A DNA stretch of 64,000 nt, taken from NCBI GenBank assembly GCA_900545865.1, contig URAN01000001.1, forward strand, positions 62,001-126,000. The letters are read 5' to 3'. The position numbers and the translations under genes were made by a program. Under the pieces are notes generated by a model. The model made no database searches. It worked only from the letters and a program-made list of their open reading frames with translations, and had not been told where the DNA came from. Shown here piece by piece: positions 25,928 through 34,612 of this stretch (within the stretch, counting starts at the first letter, position 1; each line of letters begins with the position of its first letter). This DNA is from an uncultured Eubacteriales bacterium (GTDB taxonomy: Bacteria > Bacillota > Clostridia > Monoglobales > Monoglobaceae).

Positions 25928-26992
25928 TTATCTGTTCAGTGCACAGCCGATAAGCTTATCCAAAAGCTCACCAATGTTCGTTCCGCTTTTATCCCAAAGT
26001 TTGGGATACATACTTATTGACGTGAATCCCGGAAGGGTGTTGATTTCGTTAAGAAGAATCCTGTTGTTGTCACGGTCAACAAAAAAGTCAACGCGCGACA
26101 AGCCTTTGCACTCACAGATTTTATATGCGCGAACGGCATATTCGCGAATCTGCGCGGTCATTTCATCATCCAAAGGTGCCGGCATAATAAGTTTTGAATT
26201 TTCATCGGCATACTTGGCGTCATAGTCATAAAATTCCGCCGCCGGAAGAATCTCGCCCAAAACAGGTGCACAAATCGGGTCATCGTTGCCGAGAACGGCG
26301 CTTTCGACCTCCCGCGCGTTTATTGCCTCTTCCACCAGAATCTTTTTGTCATGAGGAATAGCTGTTTCGAGGCCCTTAATTAATCCCTCGCGGTTTGCCG
26401 CTTTGCTTATTCCGACGGACGAACCTGCATTTGACGGCTTGATAAAACAGGGATAGCCGAGCTTTTGTTCGATTTCGTCAAGCTTTGCCGAGTCGTAATT
26501 TCCGTTCGAATCCGCTTTGACCTCAACCCAGTTCGCCTGAGGAATGTCTGCCGCGCGGAACAAAATCTTTGCAACACATTTATCCATACAAACCGCGCTT
26601 CCGATTACGCCGCTTCCGACATACGGAATTCCGCCGAGTTCAAAAAGACCCTGTATAGTACCGTCCTCGCCGTTTTTGCCGTGCAGAGCCGGGATTGCGG
26701 CGTCGATTTTAATTGTTTCGGGGCGGCCGCCGCCGAATACTAGAATTCCGTGATCCGAGCGGTCGGGTGAAATTATTGCTTTAGGGTATTTTTCGGAATT
26801 TTTGTCAAAGTTCACGACCTCATCGACCGAATCGTTAAAGTATTTCCATTCGCCGCCGAGGGTGATACCTATCATATGTATATTATATTTTTCGGGATTA
26901 AGCGAGCCGATAACGGTTGTTGCCGAAACAAGCGATACAGCGTGTTCACTCGATACACCGCCGAATATAACGCAAATATTTTTTTTGTTCAT
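25928..26992 (-). CDS. ddl: D-alanine--D-alanine ligase
   Basis: The 355-residue ATP-grasp enzyme joins two D-Ala for the peptidoglycan stem. Visible marks are NICVIFGGVSSEHAVSLVSA, LHGKNGEDGTIQG, PCFIKPSNAGSSVGISK, and the Mg2+-binding end VDFFVDRDNNRILLNEINTLPGF. The frame is open to 27046, but ATG 26992 follows AAAGGCGG and matches the family start. First gene of the minus-strand operon. Confidence 0.96.
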   Translation of the reverse strand: MNKKNICVIFGGVSSEHAVSLVSATTVIGSLNPEKYNIHMIGITLGGEWKYFNDSVDEVVNFDKNSEKYPKAIISPDRSDHGILVFGGGRPETIKIDAAIPALHGKNGEDGTIQGLFELGGIPYVGSGVIGSAVCMDKCVAKILFRAADIPQANWVEVKADSNGNYDSAKLDEIEQKLGYPCFIKPSNAGSSVGISKAANREGLIKGLETAIPHDKKILVEEAINAREVESAVLGNDDPICAPVLGEILPAAEFYDYDAKYADENSKLIMPAPLDDEMTAQIREYAVRAYKICECKGLSRVDFFVDRDNNRILLNEINTLPGFTSISMYPKLWDKSGTNIGELLDKLIGCALNR

Positions 26993-27071
26993 AAAAAGTT
27001 TCCGCCTTTCAATTTTTCGGATTATGTATATTGACGCGTTCATCAATATACCGCCATTACATCATTATTAT

Positions 27072-27100
27072 ATTGTAACTCTATTTGCCGAAAAAATCAA
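27072..27100 (-). promoter_or_regulatory. Promoter of the ddl-murI-argS operon
   Basis: On the minus strand TTGATT (27100-27095) and TACAAT (27077-27072) are 17 nt apart. The leader between it and ddl holds a small inverted repeat (TATTGA with TCAATA, about 27027-27046). Confidence 0.55.
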
Positions 27101-27224
27101 TATGTATTAATACTAAATATATGTTAAAATTATATTAAATTACAAAGAATTAACCAATTTCCGAAATTTTCGGTTCGGTTTTGCGGCTGTTTGCTCTGTG
27201 CGAATGAAATTTGTAAAAAAATTC

Positions 27225-27253
27225 TTGTCAATTAAAACGAAATGTGTTATAAT
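27225..27253 (+). promoter_or_regulatory. Promoter of the candidate structured RNA
   Basis: TTGTCA (27225-27230) and TATAAT (27248-27253) are 17 nt apart, with a TG extended -10. The predicted start, about 27260, is exactly the first base of the RNA closing stem. Confidence 0.75.
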
Positions 27254-27259
27254 AAACGT

Positions 27260-27420
27260 ACCACATAACCTTTAATTTTAAATATCAAACCGACGTTTGT
27301 GTTTTTACGGATAAAACACAAGCTCTTATTTTCGTATGGTTTGTATTAAAATTGCGAAAGGTTGTGTGGTGCAATCGGCTTGTGTTTTTCGGCGCACGGT
27401 CGGTTGCCGTGCGCTTTTTT
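27260..27420 (+). ncRNA. Candidate structured non-coding RNA, about 160 nt
   Basis: From the predicted +1, 27260-27273 pairs with 27357-27370 over 14 bp (one U-G). Inside, AATTTTAA (27274-27281) pairs with TTAAAATT (27346-27353), CAAACC (27286-27291) with GGTTTG (27338-27343), and TTGTGTTTT (27297-27305) with AAAACACAA (27313-27321), leaving an asymmetric bubble. A perfect 8-bp GCGCACGG/CCGTGCGC terminator (27392-27414) with six T ends it. A rod with a bubble recalls 6S RNA, but it is short and I cannot assign a family. There is no credible ORF. Confidence 0.65.
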
Positions 27421-27472
27421 AGTGTGGTACATAATGCCGAAGCGCAAGTCTGATTGTGGTCGAGAATATCGC

Positions 27473-27500
27473 AAAGCCCGACAAAGTTAAGTCGGGTTTT
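27473..27500 (+). terminator. Second terminator downstream of the structured RNA
   Basis: CCCGAC (27477-27482) pairs with GTCGGG (27491-27496), followed by TTTT, with an A-run on the other side. It backs up the terminator at 27392-27420 and shields murJ from read-through. Confidence 0.6.
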
Positions 27501-27617
27501 GCATTTGAAAAAGCAATATTTTGAACTTTTGTAAACATAAAATCGAAAAAACGTCAAAAAGACGCGGCTTGAGGCGAATTTTCAATATTAAATTTTTGTT
27601 AAAATTTAAACAGGCTA

Positions 27618-27646
27618 TTTACATTTTGAACATTTTATGATATATT
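27618..27646 (+). promoter_or_regulatory. Promoter of the murJ operon
   Basis: TTTACA (27618-27623) and TATATT (27641-27646) are 17 nt apart. Transcription near 27653 would exclude the in-frame ATG at 27637 as the murJ start. Confidence 0.5.
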
Positions 27647-27711
27647 GTAGGTTGACTGATTATATTATTGCTAATATGGGGAAATCCCCGTTGGGAAGGT
27701 CGGTACGGCAG

Positions 27712-29271
27712 ATGTCTGAAAAAAATAACGGCGGCGCGGCAAAAACCATAAGCGCAATGGCGATAATTATTATGATTGCCAAGGTAATGGGACTGTTGCG
27801 CGAGACGCTTGTGGCAGGGCTTTACGGTCAGGGAACCGAGTCGGATATGATAAATACCGCGACTCAAATACCGCTTTTGTTTTTTGATATGGTTCTCGGC
27901 GTGGCAATATTATCCACTTTTGTTCCGATATTTAATAAACGCATAGAAAATGAAGGCAAAGCGGCGGCGTTGGATTTTGCAAATAATTTTGCTTCGATTG
28001 TCGGTGTGATTTCCGTTGCCGCGGCGGCATTGGGAATGATTTTTGCAAATAAGCTGGTCGGAATTATGGTTCCGGGTTATGCCGACATTCCCGGCAAGGT
28101 TGAACAGACGGCAACACTTTTGAGAATACTTTTTCCGTCAATAGTCTTTACCGCCGCGGCATATATCGCGGTCGGCATACTCCAATCATTCGGCGAGTTT
28201 ACGATTCCGTCACTCATCAGCGTTGTGTCGAACGGGATTATGATATTGTACCTTATTTTGTTCGGAAACAAGTTCGGACTTGTCGGCGTTGCCGTTTCGA
28301 TGTTGATTGCGTGGGCAATGCAGCTCGCAGTTCAGGTTCCGCATCTCATAAAGTTCGGATGTCGGTATAAATTTCGTTTTGATATTAAGGATAAAGGAAT
28401 AAAAGAGGCGGCGCTGATTGCTCTGCCCGTGCTTGTGAGCTCTTGGGTACAGCCGCTTTGCAACGTAATAAATATGTCGTTCGGTTCAAATATAGGTGAC
28501 GGCGCGGTTTCGGCGCTTAACTGGGCAAACAAGATATATATAATTATGGTTGGGGTATTTGCATATGCGATAACGAATTTCATATTCCCCAAGCTTTCGA
28601 GACTGAGCGGTGAGGAACACGGCGGCGAGTTCGCCGAAACGGCAAGAAATTCGGTCGGTATCATCACGGCGATAATCGGAATAGTGTGCGCCTTGTTTTT
28701 GGCTCTTTCGAATCCGATAATAAGCGTTGTGTTCGAACGCGGCGAATTTACGGCACAGAACGCAGCGGTAACGGGCGGAGCATTGTTTTTTTACTCATTC
28801 GGAATGATAGGTTATGCAGTGTGCGAGGTGCTTAACAAAAGCTTTTATGCACTGTCGGACGGCAAGACCCCCATGTTTACATCGATTATAGGAATTATAA
28901 TAAATCTTGCATCGGCGGCAATTTTGGTCGGCGGACTTAAAATGCAGGTCGGCGGTCTTGCGCTTGCGGCGGCGATAAGCTCGAATGTTATGGCGGTTTG
29001 CCTTTTGTATATGATAAACAGGCGCAGACCGCAAACGGTTACGCATAAGTTTGTGATTAACCTTATAAAAATAATCATATGTTCCGCGGCGGCATTTGCG
29101 GCGGCAAAGCTCACCGATACATTCGCGGCGAAAATCGGAACGGGAACAATCCTGACTCTGATTCGGCTTTGTGTATGTTCCGTGCCTGCGGTGGTAATTT
29201 ATACGGGACTCGGGTACGTTCTCGGCGTAACCGAGATACGATTTGTGTTTGAAAAGCTGCGACGAAAATAA
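27712..29271 (+). CDS. murJ: Lipid II flippase, MurJ/MviN family
   Basis: The protein, about 519 residues, has the 14-helix MOP-flippase fold of MurJ: AIIIMIAKVMGLLRETLVAGLYG, then many hydrophobic helices and conserved Arg/Asp residues in the early loops. It flips lipid II to the outside for wall synthesis; many such genes next to polysaccharide genes instead flip teichuronic or O-unit lipids. ATG 27712 (GGAAGG 12 nt upstream) is preferred; ATG 27676 adds 12 residues. The next gene is 40 nt away. Confidence 0.88.
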   Translation: MSEKNNGGAAKTISAMAIIIMIAKVMGLLRETLVAGLYGQGTESDMINTATQIPLLFFDMVLGVAILSTFVPIFNKRIENEGKAAALDFANNFASIVGVISVAAAALGMIFANKLVGIMVPGYADIPGKVEQTATLLRILFPSIVFTAAAYIAVGILQSFGEFTIPSLISVVSNGIMILYLILFGNKFGLVGVAVSMLIAWAMQLAVQVPHLIKFGCRYKFRFDIKDKGIKEAALIALPVLVSSWVQPLCNVINMSFGSNIGDGAVSALNWANKIYIIMVGVFAYAITNFIFPKLSRLSGEEHGGEFAETARNSVGIITAIIGIVCALFLALSNPIISVVFERGEFTAQNAAVTGGALFFYSFGMIGYAVCEVLNKSFYALSDGKTPMFTSIIGIIINLASAAILVGGLKMQVGGLALAAAISSNVMAVCLLYMINRRRPQTVTHKFVINLIKIIICSAAAFAAAKLTDTFAAKIGTGTILTLIRLCVCSVPAVVIYTGLGYVLGVTEIRFVFEKLRRK

Positions 29272-29311
29272 TTATTGACGAAAGAAGAATAAAAATCAGG
29301 AGAGGATATAA

Positions 29312-31228
29312 ATGAACAACAGAATCGGCTGTTTTGAGGCGGCATGGTTGTTTTTATGGAACATAATAAAAAACAGCGGAATTTATCGCTTGTTGACCCG
29401 AATTTATTCGGGAATCTCAAATGCGTGGCAAAAGAGCAGGATTGCCGGGTGGTTTCGGGTTCTGCACACAGATGAGGACGCACTCGAAAAATCAATTGCC
29501 GGGCGCATTGTGCGCTACCCGTTCACGTTTTTTGAATGGATTCAAAAAAAAGCGGGCGATGTATTGTCGGGTGCAATCGATAAAAGCGCACTTATGCATA
29601 TGTGTCGGTTGTACCTCGATAATATTTTTGCGCTCAACCTGCGTTTCTGGGGAATTTTAATATTGTCATCCGCGATAGGAATCGCGTGCGGAAAGTTCGT
29701 GTCGGGAAATCCCGTCGGTTGGGTTATAATAGCGTGCGGAATAATCGGCGCGGTGATTTCGATATTTAACATGAACATTACCGAGTATCTGAAAAATTCG
29801 GTTTTGATAAAACTTGTATGCACTCTTTTGGATATACAGCCCGAATATGATTGGTATAACAGAGAAAATACCATCGGCGGATTAAGATATTTTGTTGCCG
29901 CGGTATCGGGGCTTGTGTTCGGTGCGGTCGGCGGCATTATCCATCCGATTTTGACGGCGGCGGCAATAATCGGAGCGGCAGCGGTTTTCCTTGTTTTCAA
30001 AAAACCCGTTTTCGGTGTGTTTATGCTGGTTTTGGCTGCACCGATTGCGCCGACCATGGCGAATGTCGGATTGGCTTTGCTTTGCCTTATATCATTTATC
30101 GCGTATTCGGTTTGCAACAAAGGCTTTAAGTTTAAATTTGACGGCATCGGATTTTTTGTGATAATTTTTCTTTGTATATATGCGGTGTCGGCGTTTATGT
30201 CATTTACACCCAAAAAGAGTTTGAGTATCTGTGCGATATACTATGTATTTATATCGGCATATTTTATGATAATAAATCTCATAAAGACAAAAAAACAGCT
30301 CAAAGGCTTGCTTACGGCATTCGTTATATCGGGAACATTGGTGTGTCTTTACGGAATCGCACAGTATGTTTTCGGTTGGGATACAACCCAGGCATGGATG
30401 GACGAAGGTATGTTTGAGGATATAAAAATGCGAATATATTCGACTTTGGGCAACCCGAACGTGTTGGGCGAATACATTCTTTTGGTCTTGCCTGTGGCAA
30501 TAGGCCTTATGTGGACATCAAAGCGCGCAGCGGCAAAAATAGTATACGCCGGAATCTCGGCGATAATGTTTGTTGCGCTCATTCTTACGTTTTCGAGAGG
30601 ATGTTGGATAGGTATATTGATTGCGGCGGCGATTTTCATAACGTTTGCGGCAGGAAAGCTGTGGGGACTCGGGCTTATCGCTTTGCCGATTTTGCCTATG
30701 GTTATACCCGAGAGCATAATCAACCGCTTTTCGAGCATCGGTGATATGAAGGATTCATCGACATCATACCGCGTGTATATATGGATGGGAACGCTTGCGA
30801 TGATGAAAGACTTTTGGCTTTCGGGAATAGGAATGGGTCAACAGGCGTTTACCGCCGTATATCCGTTCTATTCATATAATGCGGTTGTTGCTCCGCATTC
30901 GCACAACCTGTTCCTACAAATTTTGGTTGAGTGCGGAATAACGGGAATAGCGGCATTTTTGATAATAATGATTTTGTTGATAAGGCGTGTGATGAGCGGA
31001 TACGGATTTGGTGGCAAGGGCAACGCCCTTTCAACGCTGATGACAGCAATCACCGCCGGAATTTGCGGATTCTTGGTACAGGGAATGTTTGATAACTGTT
31101 TTTATAATTACAGAGTAATGCTCGTGTTCTGGTGCGTTGCGGCAATGGCGCGCGTGTGCGTGTATCTTGCCGAAAGTGACGCAAAAGGAACGTGCGACGG
31201 CGGAGCGACAGGAGGTGCGGAGGTTTGA
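29312..31228 (+). CDS. O-antigen ligase/polymerase-like membrane protein (Wzy/WaaL type)
   Basis: The 638-residue protein has about 12 hydrophobic helices and the long extracellular loop of the O-antigen ligase family, with the characteristic NPNVLGEYILLVLPVAIGL, a short LTFSRGCWIGI segment and the His-containing APHSHNLFLQILVECGITG. Such enzymes join or polymerise undecaprenyl-linked glycans outside the membrane. The N-terminal 110 residues before the first helix are longer than usual. AGGAGAGG precedes the ATG; it overlaps the next gene by 4 nt. Confidence 0.85.
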   Translation: MNNRIGCFEAAWLFLWNIIKNSGIYRLLTRIYSGISNAWQKSRIAGWFRVLHTDEDALEKSIAGRIVRYPFTFFEWIQKKAGDVLSGAIDKSALMHMCRLYLDNIFALNLRFWGILILSSAIGIACGKFVSGNPVGWVIIACGIIGAVISIFNMNITEYLKNSVLIKLVCTLLDIQPEYDWYNRENTIGGLRYFVAAVSGLVFGAVGGIIHPILTAAAIIGAAAVFLVFKKPVFGVFMLVLAAPIAPTMANVGLALLCLISFIAYSVCNKGFKFKFDGIGFFVIIFLCIYAVSAFMSFTPKKSLSICAIYYVFISAYFMIINLIKTKKQLKGLLTAFVISGTLVCLYGIAQYVFGWDTTQAWMDEGMFEDIKMRIYSTLGNPNVLGEYILLVLPVAIGLMWTSKRAAAKIVYAGISAIMFVALILTFSRGCWIGILIAAAIFITFAAGKLWGLGLIALPILPMVIPESIINRFSSIGDMKDSSTSYRVYIWMGTLAMMKDFWLSGIGMGQQAFTAVYPFYSYNAVVAPHSHNLFLQILVECGITGIAAFLIIMILLIRRVMSGYGFGGKGNALSTLMTAITAGICGFLVQGMFDNCFYNYRVMLVFWCVAAMARVCVYLAESDAKGTCDGGATGGAEV

Positions 31229-32514
31229 AGAATAAACCGATTGAGAATAAAAAGATAAAAGTGGTCGAGGTTTCATCCGATTCGAACATCGGAGGTGCAG
31301 GCAAGTGTATTCTTACTTTTTTAAAGACATTCGACCGTGAAAAGTTTGATGTGTCCGTGATTCTTCCGAGGAACAGCCTTTTAAAACCCGAGGTTGAAAA
31401 ATATCGTGTAAAGGTATTCGAGGCGGACAATCTCGCTGAAAAGTCGCTGAGTCTTTCGGCAATATCTGGATTGAAAAGACTCTTTAAGCGGCTGAAACCC
31501 GATGTTGTGCACACGCACGCAAGTATGTCGGCGAGGATTGCCGCAAAGCGGTGCGGAATAAAAATCGTATATACACGGCACAGTGTTTTTCCGCCGCCCG
31601 CGTCAATATCAAAGGGTATTGGCAAGGCGATAAACGGATTTGTGAACAATCATACGGCGGACAGAATTATTGCGGTTGCCGAGGCGGCTCGCGATAATCT
31701 CATCGCAACGGGGGTTGACCCTCAAAAAATCGAGGTAATTTTAAACGGCGTTGACGCACTTGTGCCATGCGATGCCGATAAAATTGCGGAATTAAAAAAG
31801 AAATATAAAATTGCGGACGGCGAAAAGGTTGCCGTTATGGCGGCAAGATTGAATGAAGTCAAGGGTCATAAGTATTTTGTCGGAGCGGCAAAAATTTTAA
31901 AAGACCGCGGATTGAAATTTAAGTTTTTGATTGCCGGTACGGGTGAAACCGAGGATGAAATCCGCGCAAAAATCAAAGAAAATGATGTCGGCGATTGTGT
32001 CGAGATGCTCGGATTTGTGTCGGATATAGAGCCGCTTATGAATATTATGGATGTTCAGGTGAACTGTTCGTTCGGAACAGAGGCGACAAGTCTCGCTCTG
32101 CTCGAAGGTATGAGTCTCGGCAAACCGGCTGTGGTAACGGATTTCGGCGGCAACCCCGGTGTAATCCAAGATGAGATAAACGGCTTTCTTGTTCCGACGC
32201 ATAATGCGGAGGCAGTGGCGGATAATCTTGAGATGCTGTTTAAAGATAACGAGCTTTATACACGAATGAGCGTTGAGGCAAAGAAAATTTATGCCGAAAA
32301 GTTCACGTCAGAGGTAAACACAAGGGCAATCGAGAGAGTATACGAATCGATGACGGACGGGAAACCCGATTCAAAAACGGCGGCGGATAATCGGAATAAT
32401 AAAAGTATAGATAATTTAAAGAAAACAAGCAATAAAAATGACGTGAAAAACAAAAAACGCTCGCACAAGCCGGCACATTCGGCAAAGGCGGATAAAGGAG
32501 GAAAAAACAAATGA
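31225..32514 (+). CDS. Glycosyltransferase, GT4 family (TTG start)
   Basis: The 429-residue cytoplasmic enzyme is GT-B folded: VVEVSSDSNIGGAGKCI at the N-terminus, DVVHTHASMSARI, the hinge ILNGVD, and the GT4 donor-site motif GTEATSLALLEGMSLGKPAV with the paired acidic residues. It adds a nucleotide-activated sugar to a glycan acceptor. The start is TTG 31225, overlapping the upstream TGA and preceded by GGAGG twice. The last 40 residues are Lys/Asn-rich. It overlaps the next gene by ATGA. Confidence 0.9.
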   Translation: MKNKPIENKKIKVVEVSSDSNIGGAGKCILTFLKTFDREKFDVSVILPRNSLLKPEVEKYRVKVFEADNLAEKSLSLSAISGLKRLFKRLKPDVVHTHASMSARIAAKRCGIKIVYTRHSVFPPPASISKGIGKAINGFVNNHTADRIIAVAEAARDNLIATGVDPQKIEVILNGVDALVPCDADKIAELKKKYKIADGEKVAVMAARLNEVKGHKYFVGAAKILKDRGLKFKFLIAGTGETEDEIRAKIKENDVGDCVEMLGFVSDIEPLMNIMDVQVNCSFGTEATSLALLEGMSLGKPAVVTDFGGNPGVIQDEINGFLVPTHNAEAVADNLEMLFKDNELYTRMSVEAKKIYAEKFTSEVNTRAIERVYESMTDGKPDSKTAADNRNNKSIDNLKKTSNKNDVKNKKRSHKPAHSAKADKGGKNK

Positions 32515-33026
32515 GTAAGGATAATTCGAATTTGCAGAACCAAAATGCAAAAAAAGTCAGATTTAACGGTATGGACGCCTTTATCTGTATAATCTTGGCT
32601 TTGGCGGTCGCCGCGGCGGTATGTATGTTTGGCGGCAAGGGAACGGGAATAAAGTCCTCGGCAAAAGATACAACGGTGAATGTGGCGGTCGAGCTGACAA
32701 GCATTGATGAGGATGTTGCAAAGTCAATAAAAGAGGGCGATATTGTTGCTCTCGGTGAAAAAGATAAGGCAATGGCAACCGTGTCAAAGGTAGAGATTGA
32801 ACCGGCAAAAACACTCGGGTTTGATATAGAAAACGGCCGTGTGTATAACGCCGAAGTTCCGCGACAGTATGACGCAAAGGTTTATATGACAGCAAAAGGT
32901 TTGGAAACGGACAGCGCGATTACGATAGACAATGTTGTTATGAGGGTCGGACAATCAATGGTGCTTTCGGCAAAAGGCTGGGCAGGTCACGGCTATACAA
33001 TAGAGCTGTCTGCGGACAATCAATAG
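32511..33026 (+). CDS. DUF4330-like membrane-anchored protein, first copy
   Basis: The 171-residue protein has a polar start, one transmembrane helix (AFICIILALAVAAAVCMF) and an extracytoplasmic beta-rich part. The pattern fits DUF4330, a family with no known role that accompanies glycosyltransferase and ligase genes in Clostridia. Its ATG overlaps the GT4 stop. It is related in layout to the next gene (N-terminal helix, then a domain ending in a small beta hairpin) though sequence identity is low. Confidence 0.65.
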   Translation: MSKDNSNLQNQNAKKVRFNGMDAFICIILALAVAAAVCMFGGKGTGIKSSAKDTTVNVAVELTSIDEDVAKSIKEGDIVALGEKDKAMATVSKVEIEPAKTLGFDIENGRVYNAEVPRQYDAKVYMTAKGLETDSAITIDNVVMRVGQSMVLSAKGWAGHGYTIELSADNQ

Positions 33027-33037
33027 GAGGATTAACA

Positions 33038-33529
33038 ATGATTATAAATAAAGAAGGGAAACTCTTCGGAAAAATCAGTATTGTTGACATTGCTGTTGTG
33101 TTAATAGTGATTTTGTTGGCAATAGGAATATACACACGCTTTTCGGGTAACACAAAGGTCGTTGTATCAAACGGTCAAAAAATAGAATGTACGTTTGTTG
33201 TAAAGAATCTGCGGCAATATTCGGTTGACGCGCTCAAAAAGGGCGGCGCAATGTATGATAAGACATCAAAAGAGCTTATCGGCACGATTACCGATGTAAG
33301 AGTCGAATCGGGAAGATATAATGTAAATATGATGGATGGAAGCTATAAAGAGGCGATTCCCGATGGCAGATACAATGTGTATGTAACGGTCGAGTTTAAC
33401 GGAAAAGCTGGTGACAGCGGATATTATACCGCCGCAAATAAATTCCTGGGCGCGGGAAGCTGGGTTACGGTTGTGACAAAGTATTCCGAATGCGGTGCGA
33501 TGGTTACGTCAATCGGTTTGGCGCAATAG
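33038..33529 (+). CDS. DUF4330-like membrane-anchored protein, second copy
   Basis: The 163-residue protein starts IINKEGKLFGKISIVDIAVV, which is the usual DUF4330 opening, with one helix (VDIAVVLIVILLAIGIYT) and an outer domain of about 125 residues (VRVESGRYNVNMMDG, FLGAGSWVTVVTKYSE). GGAGG precedes the ATG 12 nt after the first copy. Both likely act at the outer membrane-facing side in the glycan operon, perhaps as a pair. Confidence 0.75.
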   Translation: MIINKEGKLFGKISIVDIAVVLIVILLAIGIYTRFSGNTKVVVSNGQKIECTFVVKNLRQYSVDALKKGGAMYDKTSKELIGTITDVRVESGRYNVNMMDGSYKEAIPDGRYNVYVTVEFNGKAGDSGYYTAANKFLGAGSWVTVVTKYSECGAMVTSIGLAQ

Positions 33530-33577
33530 TGTTCACCGAATATACTATTAATATCAGACAGAAAGGCGGAACAGCGG

Positions 33578-34453
33578 ATGTTTATGGCTGACGGCTGGAG
33601 AGATTATGAAATTTTGGATTGTTCCGACGGCGAAAAATTAGAGCGTTGGGGTGATAAAATTTTGGTTCGTCCCGACCCCCAAGTTGTATGGAGAACGCAA
33701 AAAAACGCATCGGAATGGAATACCGCCGACGCTCGGTATAACCGCAGCAAAAGCGGCGGCGGAAGCTGGCAGAGTTTTAAAAAGCTGCCGCAGGTATGGA
33801 CGATAGATTATAAAAATCTCAGGTTCGGCGTAAAGCCGATGGGATTTAAGCATACGGGGCTTTTCCCCGAACAGGCTGCGAACTGGGATTGGTTTTCCGA
33901 AATTATAAAAAAGTCGGTTAAAGAACAAAACCGAGAGATAAATGTTCTCAACCTTTTCGCCTATACGGGCGGCGCAACGGTTGCCGCCGCGGCGGCAGGC
34001 GCAAAAGTGTGTCATGTTGACGCGGCAAAAGGAATGGTGTCGTGGGCGAAAGAAAACGCGGCTCTTTCGGGACTGGGCGAAAGTCCGATTCGATACATAG
34101 TCGATGACGTTGTTAAATTTGTGCGCCGCGAGATACGCCGCGGTCATAAATATGACGCGGTTATTATGGACCCGCCCTCATACGGCAGGGGCCCGGGCGG
34201 CGAAGTATGGAAGATAGAAAATGAAATTTTTGATTTGATAGAGCTTTGTATGTCGCTTTTGTCGGATGACCCGATATTTTTTCTTGTAAATTCGTATACT
34301 ACCGGGCTTGCCGGAAGCGTAATGGAAAATATTTTAAAGCTGACGATAGGCGACAGATTTGGCGGCAGCATAACCGCTGATGAAGTCGGTTTGCCGGTTC
34401 GCGGCGGCGAAATTGTTCTGCCGTGCGGATATTCGGCGCGGTGGCAGAGATAG
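33578..34453 (+). CDS. Class I SAM-dependent methyltransferase (RlmI-like)
   Basis: The 291-residue protein matches the catalytic half of RlmI/RlmK-type rRNA cytosine methyltransferases: LNLFAYTGGATVAAAAAGA is the SAM-binding motif I, HVDAAKGMVSWAKENAALSG follows it, and MDPPSYGRGPGGEVWKIE is the catalytic motif IV. No PUA domain is present. It probably methylates RNA; the exact base is unknown. AAAGGCGG precedes the ATG. Confidence 0.85.
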   Translation: MFMADGWRDYEILDCSDGEKLERWGDKILVRPDPQVVWRTQKNASEWNTADARYNRSKSGGGSWQSFKKLPQVWTIDYKNLRFGVKPMGFKHTGLFPEQAANWDWFSEIIKKSVKEQNREINVLNLFAYTGGATVAAAAAGAKVCHVDAAKGMVSWAKENAALSGLGESPIRYIVDDVVKFVRREIRRGHKYDAVIMDPPSYGRGPGGEVWKIENEIFDLIELCMSLLSDDPIFFLVNSYTTGLAGSVMENILKLTIGDRFGGSITADEVGLPVRGGEIVLPCGYSARWQR

Positions 34454-34497
34454 CCAAGCGTTTCGCGTGACAAATCCCGAGCAGTTTTTATGGACAT

Positions 34498-34553
34498 AAC
34501 CGCCGAGTCGGGCGGTTGATTACCAATCTCACAGGGCGGACACTATCCGTCCG
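34498..34553. repeat. Two-hairpin intergenic element, weak third copy
   Basis: AACCGCC (34498-34504) pairs with GGCGGTT (34511-34517), and CGGAC (34537-34541) with GTCCG (34549-34553) around a 7-nt loop. The layout, a CGCC-type hairpin, about 20 nt, then a second hairpin with a 7-nt loop, resembles the elements at 14571 and 16007, but the sequence is diverged. Confidence 0.3.
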
Positions 34554-34612
34554 TGAATTAGGAACAAACACGACAGATAATCACAAAACACAAAAATTAA
34601 GGAGGCGGAAAG

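Noticed and set aside
27423..27436. T-box-like TGTGGTAC after the structured RNA
   Set aside because: The T-box core UGGNACC is not complete, no specifier loop is visible, and the next gene is murJ, not an amino-acid gene.
29542..30213. 223-codon minus-strand frame opposite the ligase-like gene
   Set aside because: Its Lys/Pro/Ile-rich product is the complement of membrane helices; it is a shadow.
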